Below are positions 1-11,835 of a DNA stretch of 64,000 nucleotides, in pieces. This DNA is from Apricaphanius iberus (taxonomy: Eukaryota; Chordata; Actinopteri; Cyprinodontiformes; Aphaniidae). The stretch spans positions 749,001 through 813,000 of the forward strand of contig JAPXFQ010000344.1 of NCBI GenBank assembly GCA_028564705.1, written 5' to 3'. The position numbers were made by a program, and so were the translations under genes. The notes beneath the pieces were generated by a model that had not been told where the DNA came from, searched no databases, and saw only the letters and a list, made by a program, of their open reading frames with translations. Position 1 is the first letter of the stretch. Every line of letters begins with the position of its first letter.

Positions 1-2912
1 TGTATTGGCCTTTTCATACATTTTTATGTATTGTCTCACCCCCAATAGGTAGTTGTAATGGTAGTTTTTATCCAGTATGAGTTATGTGTTGATATTGCTT
101 TGAGGATCCCTGTAAAATGTTGTTTTCTTGAGTGGATGAACAAAAAGTAACCAAAGTCAGTCAAACAAAACAAAAAACAGTTAAATCCATTCTTGCGCTT
201 CAGTAACTTTTCCGAAACTCAAATGATTCCACTTTCTTTCGCACAAATCCTCTTGAAGATAAGTACTAAACAAATCATATAGAAACTCACTGATCCCGTA
301 CAATCAACATGTTATGCAAGAATGATGTATGTGTTGTGGTGCGGCTAACGGCAAATTGCATACTTGTCTCTTCCAGTGAGTATCGCTAAGACAACCACAC
401 TTCTTGGCTGCCCTTCCCTCGGGTTCACTGTAACCCATCTCAGTAACGCAGATAAAAGAGACTGAGAAGGACAGAACTGAGACGGTAAGAGGGCCCAAGT
501 AGGAACTGGAGAAGAGGAGAAGACTTTCTAAGCTACATCAATCAAATCTTAAATAAAACTTATAAACTGTGTCAAAAAATTGAAATATCTGGAATGTTTT
601 CTTGATAACCGCCTGGTTAAAACATAATGGGAGACATGTGGTACTTTGAGGGATAATTTCTATTCTCTTGATGTCATTGTCAAACTCATTTTCTGCTCCC
701 CCCTCCAGCAATCACATATCCCTCCAGTCTTCTGTCCTTACCTCTCTGCTTCTTCTTCTACACTGAGAGCCTTTGGCTACACAGACGGGCTCTGTGAGGA
801 TTAATTAACCAATTAGTAGTGGAGCCCTTAGAGACGTTTGGGGCTCCTTTTGTTGCCATTACACTCACACACACACACATCAGGAGAGATGTGAGCTGCA
901 GTCGGGCATTGTTGTCAAAGCTTATGTTGGCTGGAAGATGCTGCAGCATTCATTCACTAGCCTTGAGTGAATGAGTAGGTGAGCAACCTTTTAATTGAAT
1001 TATCATTACGATCCTGATGTCCACTCTTTCTGCCCCTGTAACCACTCCCCTCACTCACTTCATTTCCCTTTAGGTGCTGCCTAATTAAATTAAAAATGGA
1101 GCTCGGTAATACAAATTAAAAGATTCGCCCTCCACACGCAAGCATGTAATTGTTTTTCCTTACAGAGATCAATGTTCATTCCATCGCTCCAAGCGATAGG
1201 CTTGAGATGATATCTATAGGTCATACTTAAAACGAGCATCTCTCTAACAATTAACTATATCTTTGATTCATGTAGGAAAATTGTAAATGAGTAAATTAAA
1301 AGATGTATTAAAAGTACAAAAAAGCAACAAAACCAAGGGTTTAAAGTGGAAAGTAAAAGACCCAGTTCTAACATGCTTTATGACTACCTTTCTTTTAGAT
1401 TCCGAAGACTGATTTATTCCCCCTTTTCCCCCCCAACTCTTTTACTAAAGACTGACAGACACAGCAACACTTTGAGACTGAGGGCCATGCAATGCTGCAG
1501 TGCAGTATGCTGTGTGTCAGTGCTGACTGGCCTGATTAGGACGGCACAGCAGATGACCACAGACACAGCAGGGGAGCGAAGATGATGCCGAAAACAAGAC
1601 AAGACAGCCGCCCCGTCCCCCTTTCCCCTTCTCATCATTTCCTCATTGGTCTGCTCACTGGGCCAGCCATCAAAGCAGATCTATATGCTAACACGCTGCG
1701 GACGATGAGGGATATGTTCATTAAATGATGGCCTGACCTCTTGGTCAAGACATTTAACCTTTGTGGAAACCCGATGACAGACAAAATCTCTGTTTGGTCT
1801 GTGTGACCCCACACAAAACATTTATGTACTTAACAGTACCCCAAGGGCCAGAGTATGAGGCTCTATTACACGCTTTTCAAAGATCATGTCCATGCCAATT
1901 CAGATGTTATGCTACAATCAGGATTTTTAAAGCTGGGTTTGCTTGTTTATTATTCTAAATTTAACTCTTCTGTTGGTTATATATTTTTCGATCCTTTAAA
2001 GCAGTAGTCTGAGGAAGACAGTTTTACATCTACTGAGCAGGATAATCATTTACAAAGACTGATGGCTTCAGTGCCCATGTTTGGGTCCTTTGCTGTCTTC
2101 TATATTCTCACATATTTAAAACATTCTTAGAGAAACAAGAATAAACTATGACTTCGCATAGCACCAACAAATGTAGACATTAAGTGTAATTATATACATT
2201 TAATTAAAAAGTAAGTAGAATTTCTGAATATATGTATTTTATTCGTATATTTTATTTATATTTTAATAAAATATTTTTATATTCTATTTTATTTATATTT
2301 TTATATTGAATAAATACATTTTTTTCCCTCAAACTATTTTTTTAATGAAAAACATGGGATAATAGTAGTTTTAACATACTTTTACTCTTCCAGTTGAGCA
2401 TATTAAAGGAGCCAACTGTGAGCTGTGGGAAAAAGCCCATTTGTCCAGACTAAATCTAAATGAATTTTGCAGATTAATGTTATACAAAATGTCTAAAAAA
2501 TATGATGTTAGGTTTGTAAATACTCTATACATCCCCTTTGCAGTATAAATCGAAAATTGTTGGCTGCACCTGCCCATCCACATTCAGCTTACCAAACACC
2601 TAAATATTTGGAACATGCAACATATCGATGAAGGAAGGCCGATTGTATTTAAATCTGTCACATGTTCATCAAGAATTAAAAACAGGAGAGCAGTCCCTGT
2701 TGTTGGTATCAAGTCATATGGTGTCATGCCCTGCTGTGTAGCTGCTCCCTCCTTAGGTTGAAAGGTATTTGTCCCAGGGTGGGGCCTGAGGCATGAAGCA
2801 ATCATGTGGTAAAAGCATCATGCATAGAGATGCAAAGTGCAACCTAATCAAATGGTAATGGCCCCCATATACATTATATACACTTTTGTCTATGATCAGT
2901 AAATGCAGGTGC
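1..2912. other. Non-coding DNA, no gene seen
   Basis: No reading frame here resembles a known protein and no repeat family is recognised. It contains a short (AC)n run near 862-878 and a very AT-rich tract at about 2180-2345. A stretch at 1082-1200 is rich in TAATTA-like motifs and is listed separately. The region looks like ordinary unique intergenic or intronic DNA. Confidence 0.6.
1082..1200. promoter_or_regulatory. Candidate homeodomain-motif-rich non-coding element
   Basis: Several AT-rich homeodomain-type cores (TAATTAAATTAA, CAAATTAAAAG, GTAATTG) sit within about 120 bases of sequence that is not otherwise low-complexity. Such clusters occur in vertebrate developmental enhancers, but AT-rich DNA also produces them by chance. 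Conservation cannot be judged here, so this is only a candidate. Confidence 0.15.
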
Positions 2913-2995
2913 TAGGGGTGGACTGATACTCAGGCGTCGGGGCCGATACCGTGAACCGATACTTTAAATGTGGAAACTCTGCAGCAATTTCACAG
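2913..2995 (-). mobile_element. Fragment of hAT-like short family F1
   Basis: Starts with a terminal repeat TAGGGGTGGACTGATAC and continues with paired CGATACC/GGTATCG motifs and a short segment (AAATGTGGAAACTCTGCAG) matching, in reverse complement, the 3' end of the fuller copy at 40336-40691. The rest of the element is missing. Class is inferred from the 8 bp target duplications of the better copies. Confidence 0.6.
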
Positions 2996-5282
2996 GTGGG
3001 CTGGATTATCTCAGAAAAGGAGAAATGCTCACTACCACAGATTTATGAGCAATATTTGAGAGAAAAGGGTGTTTATGGAAAATGTTTCTGATATTTGAGT
3101 TCAGCTCATAAAAAAATGGAGCACAAGTTTAAAACAATTTTAAAGATGCATTTCTAAATTCTGTACCAGTATTGTCTGTCCATCTGGATGTGATCTCCAT
3201 AAGCGTCTGGGAGTACAAAAAAAAAAAAAAAAAAGGTGAATGAGAGTGAAGGAAAGTAGGGGTTTTACTGCATCCTGGTACATCCTGTCTTAATGAGCCC
3301 CTCACCTCTCTCTCTTCCCATCTGTCCCCAGCAGGATTGGCTGCAGGAGGCTCCTATGCTGTAATGAACGTACCTTGTGTGTGTCTCGACTCAAGACAGA
3401 AAAAATCTTATTTCAACAACTTGCTTGGCACAGGCAAGGCTTTTTCATTCTTAAATCTATGTCTTTTTCATTCACAATGTTTATTTGTTAGTTTAGATAC
3501 TAACAGCATTTCCCTTCTCTAATTTAATGCAACAGGAAGGAAGACTGACTCATCCTTTCTTATCCCCACCCCTCCTCTGATGACCCCTTTCCATGTTACA
3601 CTCTCATTAGCCTGAGCTGCAGTGGCTTGTTAACCCCACTAATCAAAATGGGAACGAGCATAAAAGAGCTAAAGAATTTACTGCAAGTTTCAAAACTTCA
3701 AAGATACCGTGGGGGGGGGGGGGACTTAGTGTATGTATCGGCATGTGTGAGTTTATTGAGGAAATATGCTGAATACGTTCTTTTTGTAAAACTAATTAAA
3801 TGTTTTTTTCATTGTTGTTGACAAGAAGGAGCACCTTTTGTCCCTGGCTGTTTTCACCTATTGTTCTATTTAGCAAAGAATCTGACACTCAGTGTATAGT
3901 GTAATGCAATAGGCCAGATAACTGAAGATACTGTCTAATTCCCACAGTTTTCAAAATATTTAATATTAACAGAAGCATGCTGCAGCGTGCCCTGCTCGTA
4001 TCATCCAAAGCGGAGCTGCCAGCATGAAACCGATCGCTACCACCTCTGCAAGTCCTAGTTCTGCTCATAGGAAGTATCTATTTATAACCAGATCCAGGAT
4101 TATAGCATTAACATGCACTTCAAGTGTTCTGTTCTTGGTTCACTTTAATCACAGCAGAAAAAGGAAACCGAATGCTTAAAAGTGTAAAATTACAGTATAT
4201 TAAACAGCGTGCTCTTATAACTGCAAATGCAAAAGAAAAAGGGTGGGAAATTAGATTGTCTTTCTTCAATAAAAAAGAATCCGCATGACGAAATAGATTT
4301 CAAATTGGAAAACATTGTTTTTATTTGTAAAGCTCTGAATATCAGTCAGCACCCTCCTCCTTCATCTCCTTCAAATCTATTCATGTAAGCGGGTGTGGCA
4401 GTCAACACCTGGCAAACTGCAAAAACCCAGAGGTGCAGAAAGCTACTTTGTCAAGTGGAACATGTAATCCATTTATTCAGTTCTACATGTTTATCTTTAG
4501 GAGTCGTTTTCTAACTCACACTGTTCTTGTTTGCTTTGTGCCATTTCCAATGTCAGCTAAAAACTTCTCTCTCTATATTATTCAAACAAAGTGAGACACC
4601 GTGGTTTGGTCAGGTCGTCCCAGAGTGGGATTTGGCCCATTCCAATTCATAGTACATCACAATAGATGGTATGAAATCCGCTAATACCAGCCCAGTTGCT
4701 AGTATCTAAACCCTTGAGTGTTTTGAGATACGGCCAGAGATAAACCAACAACTCTTCAAACACACTAAGAAGCCCTGATTTATTTGTGTAGGAGCTGATT
4801 GATGGAAATGTGTGTTCAGGTTAACATTAAGTTCCTTTACAGTGCTGTGAAACTGTGTTTTCCCCCTCACAGACAGAGGTAGGTAGAGTAGCACTACTTC
4901 ATTATAGATTTACTCAGGTAAAAGGGAAAAGCAGCTGTCCAAATGTATTTAGTAAAAAGGCTAGAGTACTGAGTAACATCTGACATAATATTTTTAAAAT
5001 TATATTATTAAACAGAAAAAAAAATCAGGTTATAGGCAAATTACGGTATTTTAAGGACAAAATTGAATAAAATGATATGAATAAAAATAATTATAAACTG
5101 AAAACTTCTTCCAATTTCTATGTAAATGTTTTCAATATAATACAAATCCTTAAACTAGGTAATGAATAAATATATCTTAGAACAAGCTCAAAAAAGTAGT
5201 TCCACTGACAAAGTATAGTATTTACTATATATTAATCTGACCTCAAAATGCAACAATTTTAATATGATTTGTGCTGTTTGTT
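2996..5282. other. Non-coding DNA with homopolymers
   Basis: No gene or known repeat is seen. It holds an 18-base A run (3217-3234) and a 13-base G run (3711-3723). A pyrimidine tract ending in CCCCAG near 3331 resembles a splice acceptor, but no exon with a matching donor follows. Confidence 0.5.
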
Positions 5283-5400
5283 TTGGTCTTTCTGTGTCTC
5301 TGCTCTGGCTTCTGGAACCCCCAGACAGTCGTGGCAGATGACCGCTTGTACTGAGCCAGGTTCTGGTTGTAATGGAGGTTTCTTGCTGTTTTAAGAGGAT
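5283..5400 (+). repeat. LINE 3'-UTR-type dispersed repeat, fragment
   Basis: Matches the first part of the longer copy at 29663-29994: a shared block of GTGTCTCTGCTCTG, a TCCAGA/CCAGACA-type segment, then TACTGAGCCAG and TTTCTTCCT-like sequence. In teleosts this unit is a familiar dispersed repeat ending in an AATAAA-containing tail. The LINE 3'-UTR assignment is inference. Confidence 0.5.
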
Positions 5401-5628
5401 TTAACAAACAAGAGGCATTTAGTAATCATATCTTATTTTCTTATAACAAATTTTGAACTTGTAGAAACGAGAAACGCAACTAAAAGCATTGCCTCTAGGA
5501 AAAAGTTACTTTTCTATTATGAGTTTGGCTTGTTAATGAAATTTGTTCTTGCCGAATTTGTTTCTGAAAAAAAAAATTACAACAGCAACAATAATAATAA
5601 GAAATTGTTTCTAATTTACTTAGTATAC

Positions 5629-5957
5629 TAAGGATGCAACGATACCACTTTTTCAAACCAACATGATACTGATCACTGGATCTCAGTACTTGCCGATAGC
5701 GAGTACAAACGCCGATACTTCTGCCACACAAAAAAATGGAATGAAATGCGTTCTTCTCTGCTTGTTACAACAAATGATGGTGAATTAGATAAAAAATAAA
5801 ATATCAATAAACATGACCAGAAAAACTGCAATTTTAAGTGAAAAAATGTTTTTCTCTGAAATTATTGCAGTTTTCACATTTTAAGTATCAGTTCATAGTA
5901 TCAGTTAACTAACCAATACCAATACGAGTACATTAGAACATTATCAGTGCATCTCTA
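5629..5957 (+). mobile_element. hAT-like short element, family F1
   Basis: A 329 bp non-coding element from TAAGGATGCAACGATACC to GTGCATCTCTA, with imperfect terminal inverted repeats and subterminal CGATAC motifs. The middle (TTGTTACAACAAATGATGG, then GTGAATTAGATAAAAAATAA) is shared with the copies at 32698, 40336 and 48358. The flanking 8 bases do not match each other, so this copy is old or one flank has changed. Confidence 0.7.
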
Positions 5958-7101
5958 CCGTAGAAACAAGTTCTACAATAGTTAAACTTCACTTTTGTAT
6001 ACATACAATATTACACCCTGGACACATTCCTGATAAAGCGAGATAGTAAAGCATTTACAGAATTACTTTGTAATTCTCTGAAAGATATTCTGTGATGGAG
6101 TAATGAAACATTTGGCCGTCATTTTGTCCCGTTCTTCCTGCTACAGAGTGCAAAGACAAAACCAATGCAGGACTATTAGCCACAATGCTTTCTTTATTAG
6201 GAAATTGTTAGATTGGCCTCCAACCTTAGAACATTTACTTGGTCCTTTCTCAGTCATGCCTTTTAATTTGGTTTTAATTGTCTTGCTGAATAATGCAACC
6301 CTAGCAAAAAAAAGTCTTCGTGGTGGCAACATTTATTGATCTAATATTAAAACATACCAGTGTTTTATTTTTGCAAAACTAATGTAAATGATTAAGGTAA
6401 TACAAATGATCACGATAATACAAGTTTACAATTATCATACAGCATATGGCTGTTGTTGCTGAGAGAGGGAACAAGCTCTTGTGGCGTAAGATCTGGTGAT
6501 ATTAAAACCATCCGATTTTGCAAAGTCCTGATCAACAGTTGTCTGGCAAAATAAGAATAAACTATTATTGTGAGTCCCAGATGGAAAGTTAAGCACCTTA
6601 GGCTTATTGCCCTGTGTTTATGTTTAACGCTCCTAATTTGAAGCAGAAATGGTAGTACCTGCTGAGATCTTCCCCCTTCATGGAGAATCAGTAACCATCA
6701 CATTTGGCAGCTTAGGATTCTGAAGAAAATATGAGGCAAGGAAACTTTTTTTTTCATACAGCCAAGTCAGAGTCTTGTGACAAAACCAGTGTCTTTTGAA
6801 TAAGGGATGTCTTGTTTTCAAAACTCTTCATGAGTGGAAGTCTGCTCATAGGACATGCAGGCATGTTGTTTTCTAAGGACCATGAAACTCTGAGCAGGTT
6901 TGTTGTTGCATAGGCTGAAGACATCGAATGTGTCCAAAAGCAAATGGCCTAAATGAATCGAAGTAATGCAGCAGCTCTCCATAGGCCATGTAATAATGAG
7001 GACAATTAGAACAAAGAAAGTACAGAACATTAAGCCATTGAAGCAATAAACCTCCTTCTGTCACGTCGTCTTTTTTTGCAGTAAAAAATAAAAAAAAAAC
7101 T

Positions 7102-7122
7102 GGGTGGGGCGGGGGGGTTGGG
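7102..7122 (+). other. G-quadruplex-type motif
   Basis: Four runs of three or more G separated by loops of 1, 1 and 2 bases (GGG-T-GGGG-C-GGGGGGG-TT-GGG) fit the standard intramolecular G-quadruplex pattern. No gene nearby suggests a role. A similar motif lies at 50297-50320. Confidence 0.6.
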
Positions 7123-7224
7123 AGGAGATCCTGTTATTGCACTTGTCACTTTGTGGCATGTCAAGAATGGGGAATGTATTCAAGCCTTTGGCAACGTGTG
7201 ACCTTTTAGGAAAGCCCAGGCGCG

Positions 7225-7350
7225 GTTTCCTTAATTAACCCATCCTCTTCATGCACACTGAAATTCATGTCCACACACCATGACGCCTTCTTCATTAGAC
7301 AGACATGGAGATCAACAGATTAGCTTAATCTGCATAAATGCAAATAGCCA
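7225..7350. promoter_or_regulatory. Candidate non-coding regulatory element with POU/homeodomain motifs
   Basis: Contains CCTTAATTAACCCATCC and, about 90 bases on, GATTAGCTTAATCTGCATAAATGCAAATAGCC-type sequence, in which an ATGCAAAT octamer core and TAATC cores lie close together. This is the pattern of a POU/homeodomain site cluster. Conservation is not testable here, so confidence is low. Confidence 0.2.
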
Positions 7351-8701
7351 ACTAGAGTGTCTTGTTCTTGTAGGGAGATGGTTAACACAAATGACAGAAT
7401 AAATGGTCAAAAAAATCAAATAAAAATTAGGGTATCAATGGCCTAAACTTTTGTTTTTATATTAGAAGTCATAACTAAATTTAAATAAAAAACACTAAAT
7501 CACTTTCAAATTGTATTTATATCTCACTAATGTGTTTCAGTCCAACAAAATAATGAATAATTCAGAACAATAGATTTTGGAGGTTCTTATTTAGAGTCTA
7601 ATTAGTAACAAAAAGCACACTAATTATCTTTGCAAATTAACCTAATTTGGTGGAGACTATGGGGCGCTGAAATAGCCACATTGATGCGGTGACAAGTCTG
7701 TGACAGAATCTAGGCGTGACAAACAGATCAGGGCTGCGTCTTTCTGCAGTTCTGCACAAAATCAACCATGAAAAAAAAAAGTCTTATTAGACATGCAAAA
7801 GAACTAAACACATGCTTACTCTCATAGGTTGGACCAATTAAAAAAAACAACGTGAAACAAATTAATCTTAACAAATATCACGATTGAATCTGTCAAAATG
7901 AATGATGAGTTCCTGAAATCTTTTGAACAGGAAATAGAAAACGAAAGCAAATAAATATCAGATGCCGAATAATAAAAAAATAACAAAACACAAAATTAAC
8001 TCAACAACCACATGATACATAGGTCCTACTTGCTTGCCATTTTAGACAGATGTGAATTAGCTGTATTCAGTGAATTGTGAAAATGTCACTGGCTGTGTTA
8101 ACTCACAGTCAGTTATAAAAGAAAATGTTAAAGGCCATTACAGACTTTGTGTACTTCTGAAGTCAGCAGGGGTATAAAACCCCCCATATATTGATAATGA
8201 ATAAATCAATGCAAGCATGCCCTGATCAATTTATCCCTTAAACTGGAAATGAATTTGATATTTGAAGTTATTAGCGACAACAAAACAGCACATGAAAACC
8301 AAAACAACAAAGCGAAACAATAAAAAGTAATTATCTATATATATATATAAAAAAACATGAAACATCCAATAAACTTTTTTTTTTTTTTTTTTTATGATCT
8401 TTATTAGTCGAAGATGCATCGATCTGCTGAACCTGATTCGACCACCAATCTCAACCTCATTTTGGAAATATGGGGATGCTTAATATCTAATTGCACACAG
8501 AACTACTGATTTTGTATTGTTATCTGAAGTTATATACAGCCTGTAAAAATAATAATGCTGGAAAAACAAACATGAAAAGAAATGTTCGATAAATATTTTT
8601 AATCTTTGTGTGTGAATAAATCCAACCACCCCTATGATAGATTTGAGTTTCATTTTCCTTGATCCATGACAGACGAGGAATATCTTGGCTGCAGGGATTA
8701 C

Positions 8702-9135
8702 TTAAAGGGAAATTCCATTTTTTCTTCAACCTCAACCTGACTTTTTTTTTAGCAACTTTTATGTTTTTTGACTCACCCTGAGAAGTTTGAGCCATTCAGC
8801 AGTATTTCTTGATAAGCTTACATACATAGAACAGAAGTATTCGTGGCAGTATAAATACAGTTTATAATAAGGTTTAATCTGCCCCAAACTCCTTAATTTT
8901 TACCATGTTTATATTCTCCTTGGACTTAGGAACGCCTCGGAAGTGCTTGTGTATTGTCTTCCGGGCCGATTTGGGGGCTCAACAATAAAACGATAATAAA
9001 AAGCTGAGGAATCTGCCATGGCAGCGTCTGCTGAACGGCTCAAACGGGCTCCAAACTTCTCAGGGTGAGCAAAAAGACATAAAAATGGCTAAAAATAAGT
9101 TCCAAGTAAAAAGAATAACTGGAATTTCCCTTTAA
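8702..9135. mobile_element. Foldback (long inverted-repeat) non-autonomous element
   Basis: Begins TTAAAGGGAAATTCCA and ends TGGAATTTCCCTTTAA. The arms extend inward roughly 100 bases: the left arm contains GACTCACCCTGAGAAGTTTG and GCCATTCAGCAG, the right arm their complements CTGCTGAACGGC and AACTTCTCAGGGTGAGC. The right arm carries a small extra segment (GGGCTCCA). The centre is about 230 bases of non-coding sequence. A TTAA at each edge could be a piggyBac-type target site, but could equally be part of the inverted repeat. Confidence 0.7.
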
Positions 9136-10800
9136 CAATGTTCCGTTTGCAATCTTAGCCATTGTTGCCTGTTCTTTACAGAGAAAGTTCAGCTTTCATG
9201 CACAGTTCAGAGTCCTGCCATAGATCGGGTACCTGTGGCTAACCACTGTTTCAGGTGGATAAATGCATAAATTAAATTTTGCAGCTCCAGGAGGTTTTGT
9301 TATATCCGGTTAAGACTTGGGAGTGACAAAATATGATTGTTTTAATGTTTAAGACTCCCAGAGAGGATCATGTTGATATAAAGGATAATTGTGAAATGTT
9401 GTTTGGGTGGAAAGAGCAATATAGAATATTTCCTGATGTTTCGCTGATGGCGGAATTATCTCACTGTTTATTCATCCAGCAATGCCAAGAGCCTCAATTT
9501 GAGTTTAAGGAACAGAATCAAGTTAAAGCTCAGGACTGTGGACAATATTTAGTTTCTGCACAGTGATATCTGACTCAAATAAATGAATCCAATGAATCCA
9601 CTCTGGTCACACACTGCAGACTGGAATAAAGTGCGCCAGTGCGCTTCTTCTGGATCAGTGGATAAGAATCACCAGTCTGTGTCCGACATGGTGAGAATAT
9701 TCTGCTTTCAGCGCAAAGTCTGGTGAATTTTCTGGCATGCTCTCTCCACAAACACAATCGAAAGGTTCTTTTTTGGAGTCTTTAATGAACAAAAACATTA
9801 CATGAATATTTAATCGCCCATCCGCAGTAAATAAACTTCTGCCACACCCATCGTATTTAGATGATGTATTTTCCCATCGTAAAACGGTATCCGCAACATT
9901 ACAGGACTCTGCGCTGAACGTATTTGGAGCGGACTGAAGTCTCTAAAAATCTTGACGGCAGCATCTGCGCAGAAAGAAAACATGACTGCATAAGGAAATG
10001 GATGGGAGTGATTTAAATAATAGTCTGTTCAGATCGGCTTTGTTGGGAGCACAAGTCGCTGTTAGATCAGTTCTGGTAAAGAATTTCAATATCAGGTTTT
10101 GTGGGAACAAACCTTCAATCATAAATAGTGCTGGGGACATTTCTCCAGTTAAAATTATGCCTATATAATGTGTACAACACAAAATGAAAATAGTTTTACC
10201 GTCCTGCTGACTACCTAGTGACAAACCCCTCCAAACCTATTCACTCACATAGATCATTCGACCATCAGACATCAGCAGGGCCCTTCTGGCCTCCCATTTT
10301 ATAAGTCCACCTCCCTACTTTTTAAAGGCTTGTTTAAACAAACACAGCTTTTTTTTTCTGCATCCCCTGCCAGCTTCCCTTTGAGCACAGCACAGTGTGA
10401 AAAGGTGGAAGTGTGCTTTGACCGTTTGTTTGCCACAGCAGGGACATGCAGCTCTGAGGGGAAAGAGTTTGTAAGGACTGGTGTGTATGCTGACTGAGTG
10501 CAGGACGGGCTTCCACTGAACATCTCCGCTTTAACAGAATAATCAGAGGCTGAGTGGCAGCCGTCCTGTCAGAAAATAGTGATTCCAAGTTTGCGCTTAT
10601 TGACCCTTTTGAAGCTGAGGCCCTGGGACAAAACAAAGCTGGGAAGACCCTTCTCTCGATACAAAGGGGAGTCTTTGTTAGAGTGTGTATGCACACTGGG
10701 TGTCCTAGTGAGATGGAAATGCAGACCTTGTAATGATCTGATGAATGGTCAACTCCTCCCATGCCATGCAGCCTGGTGTCTCATGCTGTAATCACGTAAC
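9136..10800. other. Non-coding DNA, nothing recognised
   Basis: The longest open frame (minus strand 10334-10762, 142 codons) has no recognisable domain, unremarkable composition and no supporting signals, so it is not called as a gene. No known repeat was identified. Confidence 0.5.
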
Positions 10801-11357
10801 TAAGGCCCTGTCCACACGTAGCCGGGTATCTCACAAAACGGAGATATTTTTCTACGGTTTGGCCTGTTATCCACACGTAGCCGGAGGTTTTCGGCACCGA
10901 AAACGAAGCTTTTTAAAAACTCCGGCTAAAGTGGAGATTTGCGTTTTCTCCGTATTCAGTATCTACGTGTGGACGGTTGAAAACAGAGTTTTAAGAGCCG
11001 TAACGTCACTATCCGCAACAAAAAATGCACCAACACCAAATGTGCGACCTGTGTTTACTGTCGAAAACAGCATTTGTTTCCTCAGCGCTGTGTTGGTATC
11101 ATCCATTGTTAAAGCGCGTCTTGTTTGTTTGCTTTTAGAAGCTGTATGACTGCTGCGTGCTGAAGATAGAGGATATAAAGTTTCTCTTGGCGGATAGGAC
11201 TGGGGAGAACTACTGCGCCCTACAGGTTTGCCACGTCTATGAATGTGCTGAAAAACGCATTTATCCGGTTACGTGTGGATGGAGATTTTTTTTTCAAGGA
11301 GCAGAGGAAAATCTTCGTAAAAAAAACCAAACCCGGCTACGTGTGGACATGGCCTAA
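10801..11357. mobile_element. PIF/Harbinger-like non-autonomous element with TAA target duplication
   Basis: The core element 10804-11354 starts GGCCCTGTCCACACGTAGCC and ends GGCTACGTGTGGACATGGCC, giving near-perfect terminal inverted repeats of about 24 bases. A TAA lies directly outside each end (10801-10803 and 11355-11357), matching the 3 bp TWA duplication of PIF/Harbinger elements. The interior is richer in CG than its surroundings, repeats the CCACACGTAGCCGG motif near 10871, and codes for no transposase. It needs a transposase in trans. Confidence 0.85.
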
Positions 11358-11835
11358 GGTAGCTGAGAGGAAAAGATTTGCCCTAGTAAGCTGAGCCTAC
11401 GTCTGATTTTACCAAGAATCCGAACTGGTATACCGGTTGTGTGGTTTAGAGGTAGGTAACCAACCATCCTCTTTTCCCCCGAAATATCCACTTTCCACGT
11501 GCTTCCATCCCATCTGTGGAAATTTCATAGATTGATGGAAATGTCTGGGTTTTTATTATTCATCAATGTACCAGACTTACAGGGACCATTCTTACCAAAC
11601 TGACAGGTGCAATGTATGCAATATGACAGCGTTTCTCTCACTCTCACATAGTTGCTGCCAAGTGCATGGTTCTGATCTGTTTATTAACGGGGTGGTGGAG
11701 TGCATAATCTCTGTATGGGATAATAGTGGCAAAGAACCCATTGGTCAACATGGACACAAAAAAGGATACAAAAGCTGTGTGTGCTAAGTGAGAGTTTGTC
11801 TGTAAGAGAATGAAGAGGAGGAAGATGGAAACTAA
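11358..11835. other. Non-coding spacer
   Basis: No gene or repeat recognised between the two inverted-repeat elements. Confidence 0.5.

Larger units (their letters stand above)
5958..8701. other. Non-coding DNA with G-run motif, poly-T and enhancer-like stretches
   Basis: No gene is seen. It includes a G-rich motif at 7102-7122, an (AT)n plus 19-base T run at 8335-8393, and two unique-looking stretches (7225-7350 and 7590-7740) carrying octamer-like and TAATTA motifs. Confidence 0.5.

Noticed and set aside
3310..3400. Strong polypyrimidine tract and CAG followed by a short open stretch, like an exon start
   Set aside because: No good donor site follows, the candidate would be about 35 bases and matches no protein I recognise, and no partner exons are visible.
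7130..7150. TATTGCACTTGTC, identical to the first 13 bases of vertebrate miR-92
   Set aside because: The upstream sequence is a G-rich tract that cannot pair to form a precursor hairpin, and the rest of the mature sequence differs.
10334..10762. 142-codon minus-strand frame
   Set aside because: No domain, repeat or codon pattern; overlapping frames on the plus strand are equally long.
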